Shown: positions 1 to 7,691, numbered from the stretch's first letter. The stretch: DNA of 9,980 nucleotides from DATILL01 sp035476575 (GCA_035476575.1 DATILL010000038.1:1-9980); one strand, 5' to 3'. A program made the numbers and translations. Notes: generated by a model not told the origin, from the letters alone.

Positions 1-165
1 CCTGACTTCGTCGCGGCTGCTCCCACCCCCACCACCGTCCCGTGGCTCAGGCTGCCGCCAGCTTCACCCAACCGCTACGACGGCCAGGCGATGAAGGTCT
101 CCCACCTCCATCCGAACAAACAGCACTTCGTGGCGCACCACCGTTGTTCTTACACGCCCGGAGCA
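1..165. other. Left-edge stretch, no supported gene
   Basis: This lies downstream of the minus-strand DUF664 gene. One plus-strand frame stays open from base 1 into that gene, but it continues as the antisense of DUF664 and shows no motif that I recognise. A short hairpin with arms GTGG and CCAC sits near 130-141. It has no T-run after it in either direction, so I do not call a terminator. The far end of a neighbouring gene could lie here, but I cannot support one. Confidence 0.4.
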
Positions 166-735
166 CTAGTGTGCAGTCGCTTGTGTGCGCCATCCAGCCG
201 GAGGGTCCTCACCAACGAGTCCGTCCACGGCCTCGCGGAGGAGGTCGGCGTGGCCGGTGTGCCGGCCGTACTCCTCGATCAGGTCGCACACGAGGCGCCG
301 CAGGCTGACGTGGCGGCCGTCCGGCCAGGAGAGGTGGACGAGCTGGTCGAGCCCGCCGTCGGCCAAGGCGGCGGCGAGCCTCGCCCTGGACCGCTCGACG
401 GTGTCATCCCAAAGCGCGTAGAGCTGTTCGGGGGTGTCGTCGGCGGCCGAGCTGAAGTCCCAGTCGGGGTCGTTGTCCCAGTCGGCGGTGTCCCACGGCG
501 GGCCGAGCGGCGCGCCGCTGAGCTTGGTGCTGAACATTTGCTCCTCGGCGCGGGCGAGATGCTTAAGCAGGCCGCCGAGGGTCAGTGAGGAGGCGCCGAT
601 GCGGGTCTGCAGCCCCGCTGAGTCGAGGCCGTCGGTCTTCCAGCGGAACGTCGTGCGTAGGCGGTCGAGCGCAAAGAGGAGGTGCTCGGCCTCGGTGCCG
701 GCGAGAGGTTGCCACGGGTAGTCGTTGTTGGTCAC
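166..735 (-). CDS. DUF664 family protein (DinB-like, mycothiol transferase type)
   Basis: I predict a cytosolic four-helix-bundle protein of the DinB/DUF664 superfamily. Actinobacterial members are often annotated as mycothiol-dependent transferases, likely metal-dependent detoxification enzymes that use mycothiol; that role is family knowledge. With the GTG start at 735 the product is 189 residues, a usual family length. Visible landmarks are a first helix with the typical 'LDRLR..F.WK..GL' pattern (about 23-37), the 'LLKHLARAEEQMF' helix with His59 (about 56-68), and the C-terminal 'RHTGHADLLRE' segment with His159 and His162, followed by the DG loop at 171-172. These histidines are the candidate metal ligands. 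An in-frame ATG at 843 would add 36 low-complexity Arg/Thr-rich residues. I prefer GTG 735 because family homology begins just after it and a GGTGG lies about 5 bases upstream. It stands alone on its strand, with a spacer carrying an inverted repeat upstream. The substrate is unknown. Confidence 0.85.
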   Translation of the reverse strand: MTNNDYPWQPLAGTEAEHLLFALDRLRTTFRWKTDGLDSAGLQTRIGASSLTLGGLLKHLARAEEQMFSTKLSGAPLGPPWDTADWDNDPDWDFSSAADDTPEQLYALWDDTVERSRARLAAALADGGLDQLVHLSWPDGRHVSLRRLVCDLIEEYGRHTGHADLLREAVDGLVGEDPPAGWRTQATAH

Positions 736-763
736 AAGCGCCACCGTAGATCTGGTTGCGGAC

Positions 764-779
764 GTTCCGCGTCCGGAAC
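764..779. promoter_or_regulatory. Inverted repeat upstream of the DUF664 gene (possible operator)
   Basis: GTTCCG (764-769) and CGGAAC (774-779) form a perfect 6-base inverted repeat with a 4-base spacer. It lies 29 bases upstream of the DUF664 start at 735, in a spacer without genes. The position suits a repressor site or the promoter region. No regulator is encoded beside it, so the function is inferred from position only. Confidence 0.25.
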
Positions 780-853
780 CCGTGGGATCTTGTACGACAC
801 GGATGCCCGTCCACCAGCGCCGCGTGCGTACCCGCGTCCACACAAGGCAGTGT

Positions 854-865
854 GCTCACGTGAGC
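854..865. repeat. Perfect 12-base palindrome GCTCACGTGAGC
   Basis: The sequence GCTCACGTGAGC reads the same on both strands and lies in the spacer between the divergent DUF664 and DUF1963 genes. It has no loop, which fits a dimeric regulator site better than an RNA hairpin. Its start is 119 bases from the DUF664 start codon. Confidence 0.3.
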
Positions 866-1041
866 TTCCCCGCACGTGCCCGCTCATCGGCAAAGCCGGA
901 TGATCATCGCTTGGGCCGAGGGAACCGCTTCTGCGCATAGGCCCGTCCGATAGTCACGATCCGTGACGAGGACCGCTCCGGACAGCCAACGCCGCCGGGC
1001 CGGATATGGACGTCCTTGTCGGCAAGGTGGGCCAGCCACGA

Positions 1042-1058
1042 CCGTCCGAATCGGACGG
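1042..1058. repeat. Odd-length dyad CCGTCCGA-A-TCGGACGG
   Basis: Eight-base perfect arms flank a single A. It lies about 40 bases upstream of a candidate -10 hexamer at 1098-1103, so it may be an operator for the DUF1963 transcription unit. There is no T-run on either side. The function is inferred from position alone. Confidence 0.3.
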
Positions 1059-1097
1059 CTGCGCTTAGTCCCAGGCGGACGGGTCCTGCGCGCTGCG

Positions 1098-1103
1098 TAG
1101 AGT
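1098..1103 (+). promoter_or_regulatory. Candidate -10 hexamer TAGAGT before a leaderless GTG
   Basis: TAGAGT matches the TANNNT -10 pattern of actinobacterial housekeeping promoters and lies 7 bases before GTG 1111. That is the geometry expected for a leaderless transcript starting at or just before that codon. No good -35 hexamer is visible 16-19 bases upstream, which weakens the call. Confidence 0.35.
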
Positions 1104-1110
1104 GGGCGGC

Positions 1111-1191
1111 GTGTGGTGCTGGCGGTTGCTGGACGGGGAGGTTCTGGTCCGGGTCGGGGGCCTCAGCCGGTGTCTCGGGGCGGTGGCGTGA
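1111..1191 (+). CDS. Possible 26-residue leaderless ORF coupled to the DUF1963 gene
   Basis: A 26-codon frame runs from GTG 1111 to TGA 1189-1191 and overlaps the proposed DUF1963 start (GTG 1188) in the 4-base arrangement GTGA, a typical translational-coupling junction. By my count 24 of its 26 codons end in G or C. The competing frame that would extend DUF1963 upstream over the same bases has about 14 of 24, so this frame looks the more coding-like. A candidate -10 hexamer sits 7 bases upstream and there is no Shine-Dalgarno, which fits leaderless translation. The peptide has two Trp near its start and the pattern LLDGEVLVRVGG, with no family I recognise. It could be a real small protein, a regulatory leader, or chance in very GC-rich DNA. 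An upstream in-frame GTG at 1102 is an alternative start. Confidence 0.3.
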   Translation: MWCWRLLDGEVLVRVGGLSRCLGAVA

Positions 1192-2297
1192 GCGTGTCCG
1201 AGGGCCGCCCGGCGCCCGCCCTGGCCCGGGGCCTGACCACCCCGCCACCGGCGTACGCGGTGCCGGTGCTGTTCCCGGGCATTGAGGAGCACGCGGCCAC
1301 CGCCACCCGGCTGCACCCGCGCGGCGGCAACCCCGACCCGCTGGGCAGCCACGTCGGCGGCCCGCTGCGGTGGCCGGCCGGCGAGGCGTGGCCCACCTGC
1401 GACGCCGACCACGTGGTGGCCACCGAGGTGCCGATCCCGGCGCCGCTGCTGAGACGGCTGGAGCGGCTGCGCGCCGCCGAGCCGGCCCGGCGCTGGCCCG
1501 GCTACCAGGCGGTGCTCGCGGAGTTGGCAAGCCGGGCGCCGGGCTTCGTCGGGATCCACCGCCGGGACGGCGGCCGTGCCCTGTACCAGGTGTCCCGGCC
1601 ACAGCCCGTGCCGAGCCCGCTGGTCGCGGTGGCGCAGTTGCGGGCGGCCGACGTACCGGACCTGCGGCCGCCGCCGGGGGCACCGTCGGGCACCGACCTG
1701 CTCCAGGTGCTGTGGTGCCCCAACGACCACGACATCGGCGGCGGAGCGTTGGCGCCGGCCGTGAGGCTGCGCTGGCGGCGTGAGGCCGACGTGACCAGCG
1801 TGCTGCCCCGGCCCCCGGCCCCGGCGGTGGTCGGCCATCGGGTGTACCTGCCCCGGCCGTGCGTGCTGTACCCCGAGCAGGTGGTCGAGTACCCGTGGTG
1901 GCAACAGCTCCCGGCAGACCTGGGCCATCAGGTCCGGTGCTGGGATGCCGAGCACGACGGCCGGTACCACCGGCAGCTTGCGGCGGCACCGGGGTGGAAG
2001 GTCGGCGGCTGGCCGCAGTGGCCGACCACCGACCCGCTCCCGCTGTACTGCACCCGATGCGGCGAGGCGATGCGACAGCTCCTCCAGATCGACAGTGGCG
2101 AGTGGGGCGATGCGGAGCGCTGGTGCCCGCTGGAGGAGCGCGCGCTCCGCGCCAGCGCCGGCGCCGAGCAGGACGCCGCCTACCTCGCCGCATCCGAGCC
2201 GACCGGCGTGATCGCCGGCCACACCGGCCTGTACCGGATCTTCACCTGCCCGTCCTGCCCCGGCGGGGCGGACTCGCCACATATCGATCTCCAGTAG
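1188..2297 (+). CDS. DUF1963 (YwqG-like) protein with two CxxC motifs
   Basis: This is a predicted cytosolic protein of the DUF1963/YwqG family, whose biochemical role is unknown; some members occur near toxin-immunity or SMI1-type genes. From GTG 1188 it is 369 residues. Family landmarks in order are 'VGGPLRWPAGEAWPTC' (about 56-71), 'LVAVAQLRAADVP' (145-157), 'LLQVLWCP' (171-178), the hallmark 'KVGGWPQWPT' (271-280), the 'LLQIDSGEW' strand (298-306) and a final 'LYRIFTCPSC'. Cys288/Cys291 and Cys354/Cys357 make two CxxC pairs in the C-terminal part, suggesting a structural zinc site. An in-frame GTG at 1113 would add 25 Gly/Arg-rich residues with poor third-position bias. GTG 1188 is favoured because it overlaps a small upstream ORF by 4 bases. 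The gene converges on DUF1003 with only 7 bases between stop codons. The annotation to DUF1963 is by motif memory. Confidence 0.75.
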   Translation: MSVSEGRPAPALARGLTTPPPAYAVPVLFPGIEEHAATATRLHPRGGNPDPLGSHVGGPLRWPAGEAWPTCDADHVVATEVPIPAPLLRRLERLRAAEPARRWPGYQAVLAELASRAPGFVGIHRRDGGRALYQVSRPQPVPSPLVAVAQLRAADVPDLRPPPGAPSGTDLLQVLWCPNDHDIGGGALAPAVRLRWRREADVTSVLPRPPAPAVVGHRVYLPRPCVLYPEQVVEYPWWQQLPADLGHQVRCWDAEHDGRYHRQLAAAPGWKVGGWPQWPTTDPLPLYCTRCGEAMRQLLQIDSGEWGDAERWCPLEERALRASAGAEQDAAYLAASEPTGVIAGHTGLYRIFTCPSCPGGADSPHIDLQ

Positions 2298-2304
2298 CCG
2301 CGTT

Positions 2305-2709
2305 CTACTTCTGGTCGGGCTGCGCCAGGAGGCGGCGGTGGATCTCGGTGGTCAGGGTGTGGATCGCCCGGGTCAGCTCGGTGTTGGTCTTGAGCTCCAG
2401 CTCCTGCTCGACGAAGTCGTGGTCGGCCTTGGCCTGGGCGAACGCCGCCTGCCGGTTCTGGCCGATCATGACGAACGTCGAGAGGAAGATCGCCTCCAAC
2501 GACACCGCCAAGGTCAGCTTCGGCCAGGGGTCGGACTCGACAAACAGCATCCACAACGCGAACCCGACCGCATGGATGTAGACGAACACCATCGACCCGG
2601 CGAACGCGGTGACCATGTCCGCCACCCGGAGCTGGAGGTCCGCGGCACGGCTCGCCCGGTGCGCGACGACGACGGGATGATGCTGCACCTGCTGGTTGCC
2701 TCCGGTCAT
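2305..2709 (-). CDS. DUF1003 family small membrane protein
   Basis: A 134-residue predicted inner-membrane protein of the DUF1003 family. The function of the family is not established. The N-terminal 30 residues are cytosolic. Two transmembrane helices follow at about 33-56 ('ADMVTAFAGSMVFVYIHAV' region) and 63-83, joined by a short loop with 'DPWPKL', the counterpart of the family's 'DPYPF' motif. After helix two comes the conserved 'MIGQNRQA' (81-89), then a charged helical tail (about 90-130, ADHDFVEQELELKTNTEL) likely to form a coiled coil. ATG 2709 is preferred over an upstream ATG at 2859 because GGAAAGGGG lies about 8 bases upstream and homology starts nearby. The 50 extra residues of the longer form are Arg/Cys-rich and would cross the 16-base duplication. 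It is transcribed divergently from the sugar transporter and convergently with DUF1963. Family recognition is strong. Confidence 0.9.
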   Translation of the reverse strand: MTGGNQQVQHHPVVVAHRASRAADLQLRVADMVTAFAGSMVFVYIHAVGFALWMLFVESDPWPKLTLAVSLEAIFLSTFVMIGQNRQAAFAQAKADHDFVEQELELKTNTELTRAIHTLTTEIHRRLLAQPDQK

Positions 2710-2764
2710 GCCCGAACCCCTTTCCGCTGGCGGCTCCACGACGGTCAGCACCCGGCACGACCGC

Positions 2765-2796
2765 GACAGCACTGTACGAGGACAGCACCGTACGAG
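2765..2796. repeat. Tandem 16-base duplication in the divergent promoter region
   Basis: The 16-base unit GACAGCACTGTACGAG (2765-2780) is repeated immediately as 2781-2796 with one change (T to C). It lies in the 197-base spacer between the divergent DUF1003 and sugar-binding-protein genes. On the minus strand each copy carries a TAC(A/G)GT hexamer; TACAGT at 2776-2771 would be a fair -10 for DUF1003, whose start is 62 bases further on. Two abutting copies could be paired binding sites for a regulator of either gene. I saw no clear promoter for the transporter operon in the rest of this spacer. Confidence 0.5.
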
Positions 2797-2906
2797 CCGG
2801 CCAAGGCCCCGCCGCACCCACCACCCCAGGCAGGCACGATCCCTGGACGGACCGTGCACGCCGTGCCAAGGTCAGCCGCAGTGGGACCGCGTCCTCGGAG
2901 GCACAC

Positions 2907-4310
2907 ATGCGACGTACCGGAGGTGTCACAGCCGTTGCCGCCTCACTCGCTCTGCTGGCGACCGGCTGCCTCGGCTCGAAAAGCAGCGACAACAACGCCA
3001 ACCGCAACGCCGACGCTAAGGACGTCACGCTGTCGATCGCGGCGAACGCCGCACCCGGAGGCAAGAACGCCCAAGAGGCCGACTGGGTCAACAACTGGGT
3101 GATCCCCAGGTTCACCGCAGCGGAGAAAGCCAAAGGCGTCACCGCGCACGTGACCTTTCAGCCCTCCGGGGTGGGGGACGAGGACTACAAGAGCAAGCTG
3201 GCGCTGGACCTGCGCAGCCAGTCCGGGGCCGACGTGATCTCGCTGGATGGTATCTGGGTCGGCGAGTTCGCCGATGCCGGCTACATCAAGCCGTTGGAGG
3301 AGGTGGCCGGCGCCAGGGTCAACGACTGGGACGGGTGGCCGCAGATCCCGAGCAGCGTGCAGCAGCTCATGTCGTACAACGGTAAGCGGTACGGGATACC
3401 GGCTGGCACCGACGGTCGGGTGCTGTTCTTCAACAAGCGGTTGTTCGCCCAGGCCGGGCTGCCCGTGAGCTGGCAGCCGCACTCGTGGGCGGACATCATC
3501 GCGGCTGGCCAGAAGCTCAAGGCGCTGCCCGGAGTCACCCCGATCCAGCTCAACGCCGGCACCGCGATGGGCGAGGCCACCAGCATGCAGGGCGTGCTGC
3601 CGCTGCTCGTCGGCACCGGCAGGCAGATCTACTCCGACGGCAGGTGGCAGGGCAACAGCGCGGCCGTCCGCGACGTGCTCGACTTTTACCGGCAGGTCTA
3701 TGGCAGCGGGCTGGGCGACAAGACGCTGCAGCAAGAGGCCAAGGGTCGGGACAAGTCGTTCGCCCTGTTCGCCAAGAACAAGATCGGTATCCTGCTCGAG
3801 AGCGACTACTTCTGGCGCGGCGTCGTCGAGCCGAAGCAGGGCATCAACCCCATGCCGGACCGCGACCAGAACGTGGGCTACGCGCTGATCCCCGCCAAGG
3901 CACCGGGCACCGGCATCAACGGCCAGGACTACGTCAGCATGTCGGGTGGCGGCGGGCGGGTGGTCAACCCGAACAGCAAGTACCCCCAGCAGGCCTGGGA
4001 CCTGCTCACCTTCATGAACTCCGCGGAGGCCGTCAAAGCGTTCCTTAACGGCAATGCGAAGATCACCCAGCGAACCGACGTGAACGGCGAGGTGCTGAAG
4101 AACGACCCGATGCTGACCTTCGTCGCGACCAGGGTGCTGCCATTCACCGCGTTCCGCCCCGCTCTAGCGGCGTACCCGCAGGTGTCACAGGCGCTGCAGC
4201 AGGCGACGCTGGACGTGGTCACCGGGAAAAGTCCGGCAGACGCGGCAGCGGCATACGGCACGGCGGTCGCGAAGGCGGTGGGCGGCGCTGGCAACGTCAG
4301 CTCCGGCTAG
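2907..4310 (+). CDS. Sugar ABC transporter substrate-binding lipoprotein (CUT1 family)
   Basis: This is the extracellular solute-binding receptor (family 1) of a CUT1 carbohydrate importer, anchored to the outer face of the membrane by a lipid. It has 467 residues. The signal peptide has Arg2-Arg3, a hydrophobic stretch at 7-18 and a relaxed lipobox ending in Cys21 (ATGC). The two-lobed binding fold is seen from about 39 ('VTLSIAAN') onward. Family signatures are 'GADVISLDGIWVGEFADAGYIKPL' (107-130), the hinge 'GKRYGIPAGTDGRVLFFNKRLF' (159-180) followed by 'AQAGLP', and the late 'PQQAWDLLTFM.S.E' helix (360-374). Start choice is firm: GGAGG at 2897-2901 lies 5 bases before ATG 2907. It is first in the operon, and its stop is 3 bases before the first permease start. 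The ligand is probably an oligosaccharide or sugar derivative by family, but no residue I can read fixes it, and no hydrolase or LacI-type regulator is next to it. Confidence 0.93.
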   Translation: MRRTGGVTAVAASLALLATGCLGSKSSDNNANRNADAKDVTLSIAANAAPGGKNAQEADWVNNWVIPRFTAAEKAKGVTAHVTFQPSGVGDEDYKSKLALDLRSQSGADVISLDGIWVGEFADAGYIKPLEEVAGARVNDWDGWPQIPSSVQQLMSYNGKRYGIPAGTDGRVLFFNKRLFAQAGLPVSWQPHSWADIIAAGQKLKALPGVTPIQLNAGTAMGEATSMQGVLPLLVGTGRQIYSDGRWQGNSAAVRDVLDFYRQVYGSGLGDKTLQQEAKGRDKSFALFAKNKIGILLESDYFWRGVVEPKQGINPMPDRDQNVGYALIPAKAPGTGINGQDYVSMSGGGGRVVNPNSKYPQQAWDLLTFMNSAEAVKAFLNGNAKITQRTDVNGEVLKNDPMLTFVATRVLPFTAFRPALAAYPQVSQALQQATLDVVTGKSPADAAAAYGTAVAKAVGGAGNVSSG

Positions 4311-4313
4311 CTC

Positions 4314-5339
4314 GTGACGGGTACGACGGGCGGCATGGCCAGCCAGCCGCCGCGGGCCGGGCCGCCGCCTGTGCCGCCGGGGACCGTGCCGCCGGAGGCT
4401 GTGCCACCAGGAGCTGGGGCCGGCACAGAGGCGGAGGCGGCGCCGGATGTCGCCGGGCTGGGGCGGCTGCGCGCGGTGGCCTTCCTGACGCCGGCGCTGG
4501 TGCTGATCGCGGTGTTCCTGCTGTTCCCCGCGGTCTGGACGCTCTATATCGGCAGCACCAACTACCAGCTCACCGGCGCGGCGGCGCGCTCGCCGAAGGT
4601 GGTGTGGCTGGCCAACTACCGCGAGGCGCTGACCGACCCGCTGTTCCACAACGCGCTGTGGCTGACGATCCTGTTCGTGTTCGGCTCGGCGGTGCTCGGG
4701 CAGAACGCGCTCGGCTTCACGCTGGCCTGGGGGCTGCGCCGTTCGGTCGGTTGGGTGCGGCGGCTGGTCGAGGCGCTGGTGCTGCTGGCGTGGGTGCTGC
4801 CCGGCTCGGTGGTGGCGTTCCTCTGGATCGCGCTGCTGGACCGGGAGGAGGGCACGCTCAACGCGCTGCTGCACACCCCGGGCACCGCGTGGCTGGTCAC
4901 CCACCCGATGGCGTGCATTGTCGTGTTCAACATCTGGCGGGGTACGGCGTTCTCGATGCTGCTGTACGGCGCGGCGCTGGCCGGCGTACCGCCGTCGCAC
5001 CTGGAGACCGCCCGGCTGGCCGGCGCCTCAGGCTGGGCCACCCTGCGCGACGTGGTGTTCCCGCACATCCGCGGGCACATGCTGACCAACACCCTGCTGA
5101 TCACGCTGTGGACCTTCAACGACTTCACGCCGTACCTGCTCACCGCGGGCGGGCCGGACCACCGTTCGGAGACGTTGCCGGTGTACGTCTACAACACCGC
5201 CATCTCGATCTCCGGCGGGCGGATGGGGTACGGCGCCGCGGTCAGCGTGCTGGTGCTGCTGGTGAACCTGGTGCTGGCACTGTTCTACCTGCGGCTGCTG
5301 CGTTCTCGCGGTGGTGCGGTGAGCGGTGGTGTGCGGTGA
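4314..5339 (+). CDS. Sugar ABC transporter permease 1 (MalF/UgpA type)
   Basis: This is one of the two channel-forming subunits of the importer, in the inner membrane. It has 341 residues from GTG 4314, or 334 from ATG 4335. Neither start has a strong ribosome site, so coupling to the binding-protein stop 3 bases upstream is likely. About 50 cytosolic residues rich in Pro and Gly (repeated VPP and PPG units, 17-38) precede six predicted helices: about 53-77, 113-138, 150-172, 196-222, 256-276 and 306-328. The coupling helix that docks on the ATPase is the EAA loop, read here as 'ETARLAGASGWATLRDVVFP' at 231-250. The short final tail (330-341) is Gly/Val-rich. Its stop overlaps the start of the second permease by 4 bases (GTGA). 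The proline-rich N-terminus is longer than in MalF-like subunits that begin directly with a helix; its role is unknown. Confidence 0.92.
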   Translation: MTGTTGGMASQPPRAGPPPVPPGTVPPEAVPPGAGAGTEAEAAPDVAGLGRLRAVAFLTPALVLIAVFLLFPAVWTLYIGSTNYQLTGAAARSPKVVWLANYREALTDPLFHNALWLTILFVFGSAVLGQNALGFTLAWGLRRSVGWVRRLVEALVLLAWVLPGSVVAFLWIALLDREEGTLNALLHTPGTAWLVTHPMACIVVFNIWRGTAFSMLLYGAALAGVPPSHLETARLAGASGWATLRDVVFPHIRGHMLTNTLLITLWTFNDFTPYLLTAGGPDHRSETLPVYVYNTAISISGGRMGYGAAVSVLVLLVNLVLALFYLRLLRSRGGAVSGGVR

Positions 5340-6156
5340 GCCCGGCCAGGTTCGTCCGGCGGGTCGGGTTCTACGCCGTGGTGTGCGTCGTGCTGGGGTT
5401 CTTCGCCCTTCCGCTGCTGTGGCTGGTGAGCACGCCGTTCGACGCGCAGCCGCACCTCGGGGTGTCCTGGCCGGAGCTGACCTGGCGGAACTTCACCGTG
5501 CTACGGCACAACCCGTACGCGCTGCGGTCGCTGCTCAGCTCGGTGCTGCTGGCCGGTGGTACGGCGGCGATCGTGGTGGCCGCCGCGGCGTTCGCGGCCT
5601 ACCCGCTGGCGCGGGTGCGGGTGCCTGGCCGGGACGCCCTGCTGTACCTGCTGCTGTTGCTGTCCTCGATCGTGACCGGCACCGCCGCGATGGTGCCGAT
5701 CTACCAGCTCGTCTTCCAGCTCGGGCTGATCGACAGCCGGCTGGGCGTGGTGCTGGTGCTCTCCGGCGGCCTGCTGCCGGCGGCGATCTTCATCCTGAAG
5801 GACTTCATGGACACCATCCCGCGGTCGTACGAGGAGTCGGCGCGGGTGTTCGGGGCCTCGCCGGTGCAGATCCTGCGCGATGTGGTGGCGCCGATCGCCC
5901 GGCCGGGGCTGGCCACCATCGGGGTGTGGACGGTCGTTCAGGTGTGGGGCAACTTCCTGCTGCCGTACATCCTGCTGCGTGACCCGGGCAAGCAGCCCGC
6001 TGCGGTGCTGATGCGCACCTTCTACACCGAGGGCGGCCAGCCGAACCTTGCGCTGCTGTCGACGTTCTCGCTGGTGTACGCGGTGCCGGTGGTGGTGATG
6101 TACCTGTTCGTGAACCGGCGGTACGGGTTCCGCTTCCACGGAGGGATCAAGTCCTG

Positions 6157-6157
<1 letters not shown>
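5336..6157 (+). CDS. Sugar ABC transporter permease 2 (MalG/UgpE type)
   Basis: This is the second channel subunit, pairing with the preceding permease. It has 273 residues from GTG 5336, inside the GTGA overlap with the first permease stop. The frame is open much further upstream, but that part is antiphase to the first permease and has no family similarity, so the overlap start is chosen. Six predicted helices lie at about 11-31, 64-90, 102-125, 136-158, 191-211 and 238-260. The EAA loop is 'EESARVFGASPVQILRDVVAP' at about 166-186, just after 'KDFMDTIPRSYEE', which is typical of MalG-type subunits. The C-terminus 'NRRYGFRFHGGIKS' matches the usual end, where the family has 'GAVKG'. TGA 6155-6157 overlaps the ATPase ATG by one base. 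A GGAGG lies about 12 bases before that ATG, inside this gene. Confidence 0.93.
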
Positions 6158-7254
<1,097 letters not shown>

Positions 7255-7264
7255 CAGCAACGCT

Positions 7265-7612
7265 GCCCCCGCAGGTCTGGCCTGGGCCGTCCGGAACAAG
7301 GTCGAACTGTGGCTGACCCCGACCTACGCGTCCTGGGCCAACCCGATCGAGGCCCTGTTCGGCCCCTTGCGAACTTTCACCATGGCCAACCCCCACTCCC
7401 CCCGACCACACCGTCCTGGCCCGCGACCCGCACGCCACCTGCGCTGGCGCAACACCAACGCCCGACACCCCGACCTACTCGCCGCCCAACGCCGCGAACG
7501 AGCCCGCATCCGCCGCGAACGAGGCCATCGCTGGGGCCGCCACAAACCCCACCAGCCTGATCAAGGGCGCACGGCTGCGATGCCTCCGAACGACTATACA
7601 GGCGAGGATTGA
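7265..7612 (+). pseudogene. IS630-type transposase, 3' remnant with two compensating frameshifts
   Basis: A frame with no start begins about 10 bases after the ATPase stop and encodes the C-terminal end of an IS630-family DDE transposase. The best landmark is 'VELWLTPTYASWANPIEALF' followed by 'GPLRTFTMAN'; the Glu in NPIEA (codon 7349-7351) is the third catalytic acid. The frame then slips: near the C-run at 7398-7403 the expected 'PDHTVLAR' reads one frame over (7401-7424). It returns near 7436, so that 'LRWRNTNARHPDLLAAQRRERARIRRERG' is again in the first frame. The N-terminal domain and the two catalytic Asp are missing, so it cannot be active. Positions after about 7555 no longer look like the family. 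I could not identify a terminal inverted repeat or target duplication. Confidence 0.8.
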
Positions 7613-7669
7613 CCCGGTGGCTCTCTGGCCGTCCGGCGTCTCGCCGAGCATTGTCCGGACGAGTTTGTA

Positions 7670-7691
7670 GGATAGAGCCTGGATAGAGCCG
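7670..7691. repeat. Two tandem copies of GGATAGAGCC(T/G)
   Basis: GGATAGAGCCT (7670-7680) is followed at once by GGATAGAGCCG (7681-7691): ten identical bases with a period of 11, roughly one helical turn. It lies between the IS630 remnant and the SLATT-like gene. It could be a pair of regulator sites, part of the old IS end, or replication slippage. Confidence 0.4.

Larger units (their letters stand above)
736..1097. other. Non-coding spacer with palindromes
   Basis: About 360 bases without a supported gene lie between the divergent DUF664 and DUF1963 genes. The stretch holds three dyad elements: the inverted repeat at 764-779, the perfect 12-base palindrome GCTCACGTGAGC at 854-865, and CCGTCCGA-A-TCGGACGG at 1042-1058. 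The last has 8-base arms and a single central base. None is followed by a T-run, so they look more like protein-binding sites than terminators. Open frames here lack family motifs and good third-position bias. Confidence 0.45.

Noticed and set aside
1..588. Plus-strand frame open from the left edge
   Set aside because: The first 165 bases give a peptide containing VPWLRL, which faintly recalls DUF3455, but no further match follows and the rest is antisense to DUF664.
904..2193. Long open frame on the minus strand (429 codons)
   Set aside because: The product is almost wholly Arg/Pro/Ala/Gly low complexity and is antisense to the DUF1963 gene, which has clear family motifs. This is typical of GC-rich shadow frames.
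1065..2282. Second long minus-strand frame (405 codons) over the DUF1963 gene
   Set aside because: No motif is visible, the composition is compositional noise, and it overlaps a supported gene completely.
2338..3102. Plus-strand frame antisense to DUF1003
   Set aside because: The DUF1003 frame carries the membrane helices and the GQNRQA motif. This frame is its antisense and is rich in Arg/His/Pro.
2180..3142. Minus-strand frame spanning DUF1003 and the start of the sugar-binding protein
   Set aside because: It overlaps two genes with strong family motifs and a good ribosome site, and its own product has no recognisable domain.
4604..5335. Upstream extension of the second permease
   Set aside because: The frame is open, but this part is antiphase to the first permease and lacks membrane-helix or family features. 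The real start is in the GTGA overlap.
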